Assembly: GCA_903952885.1 (NCBI GenBank)
Contig: CAJBHE010000220.1
Coordinates: 1-6,027, forward strand
DNA from: an uncultured Burkholderiales bacterium
GTDB lineage: Bacteria > Pseudomonadota > Gammaproteobacteria > Burkholderiales > Burkholderiaceae_C
Direction of reading: 5' to 3'
DNA: 6,027 bases
In this document: positions 1-6,027 of the stretch, piece after piece
Numbering within the stretch: the stretch's first letter is position 1
Layout: each line of letters starts with the position of its first letter
Program-made: the position numbers and the translations under genes
Notes under the pieces: generated by a model
What the model saw: only the letters and a program-made list of their open reading frames with translations
Told to the model about the DNA's origin: nothing
Database searches by the model: none

Positions 1-1371
1 ATGGCCCGCGCCAAACGACATGCCGCTTTGCTGCTTGACGCGGTAAATGGTGGACAGCAACATGCGGGCGGCCTCTGTCCCGTCCCAAATCTCAGGCGGT
101 TGCAGACAGTTGTCGCAGTTGCCACAGGTCAGTCGAACCTGTCCGTCCTCTGCTGATTTGTAGGTCTCATCAAAATACCCCAGCAGTCGCACCCGCCGGC
201 AATCGGTCGCTTCAGCCAAGGCCAGCAGCGCGTCGAGCTTGCCGCGCATGGCTTGTTTGAACTCCTCGCCCGCCGGACTTTCGTCAATCATGCGGCGTTG
301 GTTCACCACGTCGTTCAGGCCGTAGGCCATCCACGCGTGGGCGGCTTGGCCGTCGCGGCCGCCACGGCCTGTTTCTTGATAGTAGCCTTCGATGTTTTTG
401 GGCATGTCCAAGTGCGCCACAAAGCGCACGTCGGGTTTGTCGATGCCCATGCCAAACGCAATGGTGGCCACCATCACCAAACCTTCTTCACGTAAAAAGC
501 GGTTCTGGTGCTTTTGGCGAATGGCGCTGTCTAAGCCCGCGTGATACGGCAGCGCGGCAATGCCCGCATCGCACAAACTCTTGGCCACTTCTTCCACGCG
601 CTTGCGCGATTGACAATAAACAATGCCGCTGTCTTGCCAGTCTGGCCCCGTGTGCTCGCGTTGAATGAAGCGCAGCAGCTGCAGCGAGGCGTCTTTTTTC
701 TCGACGATGGTGTAGCGGATGTTGGGGCGGTCAAAGCTGCTGACAAACTGTTGCGCGTCTTGCAGCTGCAAGCGCTCGACGATGTCGGCGCGCGTCAGCG
801 CGTCGGCGGTGGCGGTGAGCGCCATGCGCGGCACGCCGGCGTAGCGCTCGTGCAGCACGGTCAGCGCACGGTATTCAGGGCGAAAGTCGTGGCCCCATTG
901 GCTCACGCAGTGCGCTTCGTCAATGGCAAACAGGCTGAGTTCGCCTTGTTCGTGCAGGGCATCCAGCTGCGCCAAAAAACGCGGCGTGGTGATGCGCTCG
1001 GGCGCGGCGTACAGCAGGGTGATGTCGCGACGGCGCAAGCGTTGCTCCACCGCGTTGGCTTCTTCACCGCTGAGGCTGGAATTTAAAAATGCGGCCTCAA
1101 CGCCTGCCTCATGCAGCGCACCCACTTGGTCGTGCATGAGCGCAATGAGTGGCGACACGACGATGGTTATGCCGTGCCCGACGCGTTGGCGTGCAATGGC
1201 GGGGATTTGGTAACACAGCGATTTGCCGCCGCCCGTGGGCATGAGCACCAGCGCATCGCCACCGTCGCAGACGTGGTTGACGATGGCCTCTTGCGGGCCG
1301 CGAAACGCGTTATAACCAAAAACCTCGCGCAAGATGCTCAACGGAGAGGGCAAAACAGAAACCTGTGACAT
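1..1371 (-). CDS. recQ: ATP-dependent DNA helicase RecQ (partial; C-terminus beyond left edge)
   Basis: This is a superfamily 2 3'-5' DNA helicase of recombination and stalled-fork repair. It reads from ATG at 1371-1369 without a stop for 457 codons to base 1. All hallmark motifs are visible: the RecQ-specific motif 0 (F23-R24-x-x-Q27), Walker A T46-G-G-G-K50-S, DEAH box D151-E-A-H154 followed by C-V-S-Q-W-G-H-D-F-R-P, the T-A-T motif near 187-189, F-D-R-P-N near 213-217, and the arginine-finger motif VI Q332-E-T-G-R-G-G-R-D-G341. The zinc-binding cysteines are C391, C416, C419 and C422. The C391-C416 gap is about eight residues longer than I recall for E. coli RecQ. The winged-helix domain has just begun at the edge; the rest of it and the usual HRDC domain (about 150 residues) are missing because the window ends, not because the gene is broken. 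The start gives the expected short lead before motif 0. No Shine-Dalgarno is seen; a weak -10-like GACAAT (minus strand, 1390-1385) would give a leader of only a few bases. It is divergent from the next gene. Confidence 0.97.
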   Translation of the reverse strand, partial: MSQVSVLPSPLSILREVFGYNAFRGPQEAIVNHVCDGGDALVLMPTGGGKSLCYQIPAIARQRVGHGITIVVSPLIALMHDQVGALHEAGVEAAFLNSSLSGEEANAVEQRLRRRDITLLYAAPERITTPRFLAQLDALHEQGELSLFAIDEAHCVSQWGHDFRPEYRALTVLHERYAGVPRMALTATADALTRADIVERLQLQDAQQFVSSFDRPNIRYTIVEKKDASLQLLRFIQREHTGPDWQDSGIVYCQSRKRVEEVAKSLCDAGIAALPYHAGLDSAIRQKHQNRFLREEGLVMVATIAFGMGIDKPDVRFVAHLDMPKNIEGYYQETGRGGRDGQAAHAWMAYGLNDVVNQRRMIDESPAGEEFKQAMRGKLDALLALAEATDCRRVRLLGYFDETYKSAEDGQVRLTCGNCDNCLQPPEIWDGTEAARMLLSTIYRVKQQSGMSFGAGH

Positions 1372-1518
1372 ACAAAGAGAAAGCATTGTCCCCCATTGGA
1401 TTTAGCGCCATGTGTGTGCCGCTTTCACGTCTTGTGCATCCACTGCGCGATGCGCGAGAACGGTCACAATTGCCCTTCAAAATCACGCAACTCAACTTCA
1501 ACGCTTGGACCGACGCCC
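1372..1518. other. Divergent intergenic region between recQ and the phosphoesterase-like gene
   Basis: These 147 bp should hold both divergent promoters, but neither is convincing. For recQ the best -10-like hexamer is GACAAT on the minus strand at 1390-1385, with no clear -35. For the plus-strand gene the best is CACAAT at 1465-1470, also without a good -35. Several reading frames stay open through the region, for example from a TTG near 1396 and an ATG at 1410. They lack ribosome binding sites and recognisable protein features, so I do not call a gene here. Confidence 0.5.
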
Positions 1519-2478
1519 ATGATGAAAACCACCCTGCTTCGCGCTTGTTTGGCTTTTAGCCTTGTTTTATCGATGTCAGCTGCATGCGCGCAGCAGGGGT
1601 TTTCGTTTGTGGCCTTGGGCGACTTGCCTTATGGCTCGCCCGAAAAAGCCTATGGTCCTTACCGTGCCTTGATCGACCGCATCAACCAAGTTGCACCTGC
1701 TTTTTCTATCCATGTTGGCGATTTCAAATCGGGCTCCACCCTGTGCAGTGATGAAGAGTTTGCCAACCAGCGCGAACACTTTCAGCGCTTCAAAGGCGCG
1801 GTGGTGTACACGCCGGGCGATAACGAGTGGACCGATTGCCACCGCACCAATAACGGCGCGTATGACCCGCTGGAGCGCTTGGCAGCTCTGCGCAAGGGCT
1901 TTTTTAAACCGGGTCAATCGCTGGGCAGCCTGCCCATCCGTGTGCAAAACCAAGCCGAGCGCATGCCAGCCTTCGCCACCTACTTGGAAAACCTGCGCTG
2001 GCAGCACCAAGGTGTGCAATTCAACACTGTGCACATCGTGGGCAGTAACAACAATTTAGAGGCGCGCGACGCGGCCGCGAGCAAAGAGTTTCATGAACGC
2101 AATGCCGCCAACGTGGCATGGATTGAGTCTGCCTTTGCAGATGCGGTTGCGCAAAACCCGAGCTTGATCGTGTTTGCTTTCCAAGCCGATGTGTTTGAAT
2201 CCAAAAATATGTGGGAAGATTTCCCGGGGTGGTCGGGCTTTCGCAAAAGCGTGGGTGAAACTTTGTTGCCCTTGGCGCAGCGATGGGGCAAGCCTGTGTT
2301 GATCGTGCATGGCGACAGCCACCGCTTCAAGCTGGACCAGCCGTTCATGCTGAATCGCCAACCACTGACCAACGTCACACGATTGATCGTGCCGGGTGAA
2401 ACAGATGTACGAGCAGTCAAAGTCACGGTGCAGCCAGGTGCGGCACTGTCGTTTGAATTGATCTCGCCTGCCCCCTAA
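1519..2478 (+). CDS. Exported metallophosphoesterase-like protein (calcineurin-like fold, atypical motifs)
   Basis: The 319-residue protein begins with a typical Sec signal peptide: K3 and R8, then a hydrophobic stretch at about 9-21, and an A22-C23-A24 signal peptidase I site before Q25. It is therefore probably periplasmic. The mature part follows the order of calcineurin-like phosphoesterases: a beta strand ending G34-D35-L-P-Y, then H65-V-G67-D68-F, then P99-G100-D101-N102-E103 where the family usually has G-N-H-D/E, and near the C-terminus V263-H264-G-D-S-H268, resembling the G-H-x-H metal motif. Metal-dependent phosphoester hydrolysis is inferred from this pattern; the substrate is unknown. 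C76 and C107 could form a disulfide. The start is ATG 1519 (or the adjoining ATG 1522), because upstream in-frame starts would bury the signal peptide behind about 40 extra residues. No Shine-Dalgarno precedes it. The gene ends 42 bp before the methionine synthase half, with no clear terminator between. The signal peptide is confident and the fold assignment moderately so. Confidence 0.8.
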   Translation: MMKTTLLRACLAFSLVLSMSAACAQQGFSFVALGDLPYGSPEKAYGPYRALIDRINQVAPAFSIHVGDFKSGSTLCSDEEFANQREHFQRFKGAVVYTPGDNEWTDCHRTNNGAYDPLERLAALRKGFFKPGQSLGSLPIRVQNQAERMPAFATYLENLRWQHQGVQFNTVHIVGSNNNLEARDAAASKEFHERNAANVAWIESAFADAVAQNPSLIVFAFQADVFESKNMWEDFPGWSGFRKSVGETLLPLAQRWGKPVLIVHGDSHRFKLDQPFMLNRQPLTNVTRLIVPGETDVRAVKVTVQPGAALSFELISPAP

Positions 2479-2484
2479 CCACGC

Positions 2485-2514
2485 GGCACATTTGTTTCAC
2501 CTCACTTCTACAAT
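2485..2514 (+). promoter_or_regulatory. Predicted sigma-70 promoter for the methionine synthase N-terminal half, possibly leaderless
   Basis: A strong -10 hexamer TACAAT (2509-2514, five of six consensus bases) is preceded, at an 18-bp spacer, by a weak -35-like GGCACA (2485-2490). A start of transcription about seven bases after the -10 would fall at 2521, the A of the ATG, so the mRNA could be leaderless. This agrees with the absence of any Shine-Dalgarno before this ATG. It is a prediction from spacing alone. Confidence 0.5.
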
Positions 2515-2520
2515 CGTGGC

Positions 2521-3567
<1,047 letters not shown>

Positions 3568-3577
3568 ACGCACATGA

Positions 3578-3623
3578 CTGCGGCTGAGTGCCAGCCATAG
3601 CAGAATGGGGTTTTGTTTTCTTT
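3578..3623 (+). terminator. Weak candidate terminator after metH part 1
   Basis: An imperfect hairpin pairs CTGC (3578-3581) and GGCT (3582-3585) with AGCC (3593-3596) and GCAG (3600-3603), leaving a three-base bulge on the 3' side. A T-rich stretch follows at 3611-3623. Seven bases separate the stem from the T run and the run is interrupted, so termination may be partial or absent. Confidence 0.25.
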
Positions 3624-3628
3624 CAAAC

Positions 3629-3633
3629 GGAGA
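3629..3633 (+). promoter_or_regulatory. Ribosome binding site of the amidase gene
   Basis: GGAGA lies eight bases before ATG 3642. It decides the start: the frame is open upstream to a GTG at 3588, but that start lacks a Shine-Dalgarno and would add 18 residues unlike the family's N-terminus. Confidence 0.75.
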
Positions 3634-3641
3634 CTCACCCC

Positions 3642-4943
3642 ATGCACAAGCCCCCCCTCAGCGCCTGCGAGGCTGCCCAACAACTGGCCCAACGCACGTT
3701 GCGTGCCGAAGACTTGGTGCGCGATTGTCTAGAACGCATCGACGCCCGTGAGCCAGAGGTGCAAGCCTGGACGCATGTGGCGCGTGATGCCGCCGTGGCC
3801 AGGGCCAAAGCTTTGGACCAAGGCGCGCACCAAGGTTTGCTGCATGGCTTGCCCATCGGCGTGAAAGACCTCATCGCCACCTTCGACATGCCCACCGCGT
3901 ATGGCTCACCCGTGTATGCCGGCCACCAACCCGCGAACGATGCCACCTGTGTGGCGTTTGCTCGCGCAGCAGGTGCGGTGGTGATGGGCAAAACCGTGAC
4001 CACCGAGTTCGCCACCTTCCAGCCCAACCAAACCCGCAACCCATGCAATCTCGCACACACGCCGGGTGGCTCGTCTTCGGGCTCAGCCGCTGCGGTGGCC
4101 GATGGCATGGTGCCGCTGGCGCTGGGCTCACAAACGGCGGGCTCGCTGTCGCGGCCTGCGTCTTACTGCGGTGTGGTGGCCTTCAAGCCCAGCTTTGGCG
4201 GCATCAACCGGGCAGGCGCCAAGCCCTTGTCCGACACCTTGGACACCTTGGGCGCGATTGCCCGCGATGTGCCCGACGCGGCTTTGTTTGCGGCTGCACT
4301 TACTGGCCGCTCGTCTTGGCTGGTGCGCCCCATGGCCGAGCACCTCTCGCGCCCTTTGCGCGTGGGCTTGTGTCACACCTACGAGTGGGAGCAGGCGTTA
4401 CCCGAAACGCAGGCCGCCATGCAAAATGCGGCCGATGTCATTCGGGCCAATGCAGGCATGGTGCTGCGTGACGTGCAGTTGCCTATGGATTACCAGCAGC
4501 TGGCGCAAGCGCAAACCTACATTCAGCTGGCAGATCAAGCGCAGTCTTTTGCGTTTGAACGCTTGAACCATTGGGCGCAACTCAGCCCGCGTTTGCAGGG
4601 CATCATGCAGGCAGGTTTGGCTGTGACGGTTGAGCAATACGACCAAGCCCATGCGCTGGTGGCGCGCTGTCGCGCGCAGTTGGCCGAGGTGTTTCAAGAC
4701 GTCGATGTGCTCCTCACCCCCAGCGCACCTGGCGCAGCCCCAGCGGGGCTAGACAACACAGGTGACCCCGTGTTTTGCCGCATTTGGACGGTGTTGCACA
4801 CGCCCACGGTCAACATCCCTGCCGGCTTTGCGCCCAACGGCATGCCCGTGGGCTTGCAGGTGGTGGGGCCAGTGGGCGCTGATGGCGTGACCTTGGCGGC
4901 GGCGCATGCTTTGCACCAATGTGTGGGCGTGTCCCGGGCGTGA
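3642..4943 (+). CDS. Amidase signature family hydrolase
   Basis: This 433-residue protein is of the amidase signature family, which cleaves C-N amide bonds through a Ser-cis-Ser-Lys triad. All three residues can be placed: K75 in G-V-K-D-L-I, the cis-serine S144 in the P-G-G-S-S-S-G-S glycine/serine loop, and the nucleophile S168 in G-S-Q-T-A-G-S-L-S-R-P. The 24-residue spacing of the two serines is that of GatA-type amidases. The C-terminal part has the usual H-T-P-T-V-N-I-P-A-G-F and G-M-P-V-G-L-Q-V-V-G motifs. No signal peptide is seen, so it is probably cytoplasmic. The length is at the short end for the family, so it is probably a small-molecule amidase rather than the GatA subunit, which normally sits with gatB and gatC. 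The substrate cannot be read from the sequence. It lies 74 bp after metH part 1 and 26 bp before the riboswitch that leads metH part 2, so it sits physically between two genes of one enzyme. Whether it shares their transcript is unknown. Confidence 0.92.
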   Translation: MHKPPLSACEAAQQLAQRTLRAEDLVRDCLERIDAREPEVQAWTHVARDAAVARAKALDQGAHQGLLHGLPIGVKDLIATFDMPTAYGSPVYAGHQPANDATCVAFARAAGAVVMGKTVTTEFATFQPNQTRNPCNLAHTPGGSSSGSAAAVADGMVPLALGSQTAGSLSRPASYCGVVAFKPSFGGINRAGAKPLSDTLDTLGAIARDVPDAALFAAALTGRSSWLVRPMAEHLSRPLRVGLCHTYEWEQALPETQAAMQNAADVIRANAGMVLRDVQLPMDYQQLAQAQTYIQLADQAQSFAFERLNHWAQLSPRLQGIMQAGLAVTVEQYDQAHALVARCRAQLAEVFQDVDVLLTPSAPGAAPAGLDNTGDPVFCRIWTVLHTPTVNIPAGFAPNGMPVGLQVVGPVGADGVTLAAAHALHQCVGVSRA

Positions 4944-4955
4944 CCGAGACCTAGT

Positions 4956-4961
4956 TAAAAT
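4956..4961 (+). promoter_or_regulatory. Predicted -10 box for the riboswitch and metH part 2 transcript
   Basis: TAAAAT matches five of six bases of the -10 consensus. Transcription would start near 4967-4969, directly before the first stem of the aptamer, which is where a riboswitch transcript should begin. No good -35 is visible; the region at -35 overlaps the 3' end of the amidase gene. Read-through from the amidase is also possible. Confidence 0.5.
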
Positions 4962-4969
4962 AATCAACA

Positions 4970-5057
4970 CCTCAAGGAGCGTTGCAGCTTCACCCGTCCT
5001 TTCTGGACTCGCGCGTGAAGTCAGGCTTGAGGCGATTCTTTTGCAACGACGCTCACC
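4970..5057 (+). promoter_or_regulatory. S-adenosylhomocysteine (SAH) riboswitch aptamer
   Basis: The leader of metH part 2 matches the SAH riboswitch, an RNA that binds S-adenosylhomocysteine and turns on genes of SAM recycling (ahcY, metH, metF) in beta- and gammaproteobacteria. Stem P1 is a perfect 7-bp pairing of CCTCAAG (4970-4976) with CTTGAGG (5026-5032). P2 pairs GAGCG (4977-4981) with CGCTC (5050-5054), possibly extended by TTGCA (4982-4986) with TGCAA (5042-5046). A variable hairpin (P4) pairs CTTCAC (4988-4993) with GTGAAG (5015-5020), with an inner GTCC/GGAC stem (4996-4999 with 5005-5008). The conserved core bases GAGCGYTGCA, CAGGCT (5022-5027), and AACG followed by CGCTCACC (5045-5057) agree with the published consensus as I remember it, with A instead of G at 5049. 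This identification comes from motif memory and hand-folding, not from a covariance-model search. Confidence 0.9.
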
Positions 5058-5080
5058 TGTTTTGTCAGCCATCAGGTGAG
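5052..5080 (+). promoter_or_regulatory. Expression platform: Shine-Dalgarno-sequestering hairpin of the SAH riboswitch
   Basis: CTCACCTG (5052-5059) is perfectly complementary over 8 bp to CAGGTGAG (5073-5080), which contains the Shine-Dalgarno AGGTGAG (5074-5080), seven bases before ATG 5088. The left arm shares bases 5052-5054 with the 3' strand of aptamer stem P2. The two folds therefore exclude each other: without SAH the hairpin hides the ribosome binding site; with SAH bound, P2 holds these bases and the site is free. This predicts translational activation by SAH. No U-run follows the hairpin, so a transcription terminator is unlikely. Confidence 0.85.
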
Positions 5081-5087
5081 TACCCCC

Positions 5088-6027
5088 ATGAATTCCACTG
5101 CCGTTCCCCCCATGAAGTTGTCGGGTCTTGAGCCCGTCTCCATTGGCACTGGTTCGCTGTTTGTCAACGTTGGCGAGCGCACCAACGTCACGGGCTCTAA
5201 AGCTTTTGCGCGCATGATTTTGAATGGCGAGTACGAGCAAGCTTTGGCTGTGGCGCGTCAGCAGGTAGAAAACGGCGCGCAGGTGATTGACGTCAACATG
5301 GACGAAGCCATGTTGGACAGCCAAGTTGCGATGGTGCGCTTCTTGAACTTGATGGCGGGCGAACCCGACATTGCGCGCGTCCCAGTGATGGTGGATTCAT
5401 CGAAATGGTCGGTCATCGAAGCGGGCCTGCGCTGCATCCAAGGCAAAGGTATCGTCAACTCCATCAGCATGAAAGAAGGCGTGGACGAGTTCAAGCGTCA
5501 GGCCATCTTGGTCAAGCGCTATGGCGCTGCGGCGGTGGTGATGGCGTTCGACGAAAAAGGCCAGGCCGACACATATGCGCGCAAGATAGAAATTTGCGAA
5601 CGCGCTTACCGCGTGCTGGTGGACGAAGTCGGCTTTCCGCCGGAAGACATCATCTTTGACCCGAACATTTTTGCGATCGCCACCGGCATCGAAGAGCACG
5701 ACAACTACGCGGTGGACTTCATCAACGCCACGCGCTGGATCAAACACAACCTGCCCGGCGCAAAAGTGAGCGGCGGCGTGTCCAACGTGAGCTTTTCATT
5801 CCGCGGCAACGACCCGGTGCGCGAAGCCATTCACACCGTGTTTTTGTATCACGCCATCAAAGCCGGCATGGACATGGGCATCGTCAACGCCGGCATGATG
5901 GGCGTGTATGACGACCTCGAGCCCACGCTGCGCGAGCGTGTGGAAGACGTGGTGCTCAATAGAACGCCCGTCTACAAGCCGAGCGAGCCGCACTTAACAC
6001 CGGGTGAGCGTCTGATTGAAGTGGCCG
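5088..6027 (+). CDS. metH: Cobalamin-dependent methionine synthase, pterin-domain-onward part (split MetH, part 2; partial at right edge)
   Basis: The first 313 codons are present and the frame is open at the edge. The sequence is the methyltetrahydrofolate-binding (DHPS-like) barrel that forms the second domain of full-length MetH. Landmarks are F25-V-N-V-G-E30-R-T-N-V-T-G36, I67-D-V-N-M-D72-E, V102-D-S-S105-K, I122-V-N-S-I-S-M-K129-E-G, D191-P-N193, and S228-G-G-V-S-N-V-S-F-S-F-R239-G-N, followed by the G-I-V-N267-A-G-M region. This domain takes the methyl group from 5-methyltetrahydrofolate and passes it to cob(I)alamin. The cobalamin-binding and SAM-dependent reactivation domains are expected beyond the window but cannot be seen. 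The start is ATG 5088, seven bases after a good AGGTGAG; a later in-frame ATG (codon 9) has no ribosome binding site. No homocysteine domain precedes it, since that is the separate gene at 2521. Its expression should rise with SAH through the riboswitch directly upstream. Confidence 0.96.
   Translation, partial: MNSTAVPPMKLSGLEPVSIGTGSLFVNVGERTNVTGSKAFARMILNGEYEQALAVARQQVENGAQVIDVNMDEAMLDSQVAMVRFLNLMAGEPDIARVPVMVDSSKWSVIEAGLRCIQGKGIVNSISMKEGVDEFKRQAILVKRYGAAAVVMAFDEKGQADTYARKIEICERAYRVLVDEVGFPPEDIIFDPNIFAIATGIEEHDNYAVDFINATRWIKHNLPGAKVSGGVSNVSFSFRGNDPVREAIHTVFLYHAIKAGMDMGIVNAGMMGVYDDLEPTLRERVEDVVLNRTPVYKPSEPHLTPGERLIEVA

Noticed and set aside
541..1086. Open frame of 181 codons on the plus strand inside recQ
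   Set aside because: It is antisense to a fully motif-bearing RecQ and its composition is what a GC-rich antisense frame gives. It shows no recognisable domain or ribosome binding site.
1444..1454. Short GC palindrome (GCGC-GAT-GCGC) as a possible operator
   Set aside because: Only four base pairs per arm; such repeats are common by chance in GC-rich DNA, and no matching second copy is nearby.
1410..1559. Possible 49-codon small protein in the recQ-phosphoesterase gap
   Set aside because: There is no Shine-Dalgarno, no hydrophobic or conserved-looking segment, and it overlaps the signal peptide of the phosphoesterase-like gene in another frame.
4970..5057. SAM or cobalamin riboswitch as the leader's identity
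   Set aside because: The leader is too short for a cobalamin riboswitch and lacks its B12-box. The stem order and core bases fit the SAH class and not SAM-I or SAM-II.
5052..5080. Intrinsic transcription terminator
   Set aside because: The hairpin is strong but no U-run follows, and it contains the Shine-Dalgarno of metH part 2, so a translational switch fits better.
4749..5324. Minus-strand open frame of 191 codons spanning the amidase end, the riboswitch and the metH part 2 start
   Set aside because: It runs antisense through two well-supported genes and a structured RNA leader. No protein features are recognisable.

Overview
The window looks like a chromosomal core-genome segment from a betaproteobacterium of the order Burkholderiales, most likely a Comamonadaceae relative. 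This is inferred from the protein flavour, the moderately high GC, the detached N-terminal half of MetH, and an SAH riboswitch of the type known from beta- and gammaproteobacteria. No mobile element, CRISPR array, tRNA or rRNA was seen.

Layout from left to right. (1) On the minus strand, running off the left edge, are the first 457 codons of a RecQ DNA helicase. (2) A 147-bp divergent intergenic region follows. (3) On the plus strand is an exported protein of about 319 aa that resembles calcineurin-type metallophosphoesterases but has altered metal-ligand motifs. (4) After 42 bp comes a stand-alone homocysteine-binding half of cobalamin-dependent methionine synthase (348 aa, Cys/Cys-Cys zinc site intact). 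A good -10 box is placed so that its mRNA could be leaderless. (5) Next is an amidase-signature-family hydrolase (433 aa) with the full Lys/Ser/Ser triad. (6) A roughly 110-nt leader matches the S-adenosylhomocysteine (SAH) riboswitch in sequence and fold, and has a visible translational switch that can bury the Shine-Dalgarno. (7) Finally comes the second half of methionine synthase, starting at the pterin (methyltetrahydrofolate) domain and cut by the right edge after 313 codons.

How the parts fit: the two methionine synthase polypeptides together should do the work of one-piece MetH, remethylating homocysteine to methionine for the SAM cycle. Only the second polypeptide sits directly behind the SAH sensor. 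Rising SAH, a sign that methyl-group recycling is lagging, would open its ribosome binding site. The first polypeptide has its own promoter and no room for an aptamer. The amidase lies between the two halves without an obvious link to methionine metabolism. The main points of interest are the split, interrupted metH locus and its asymmetric regulation. The individual components belong to known families, and I do not see a wholly new system.
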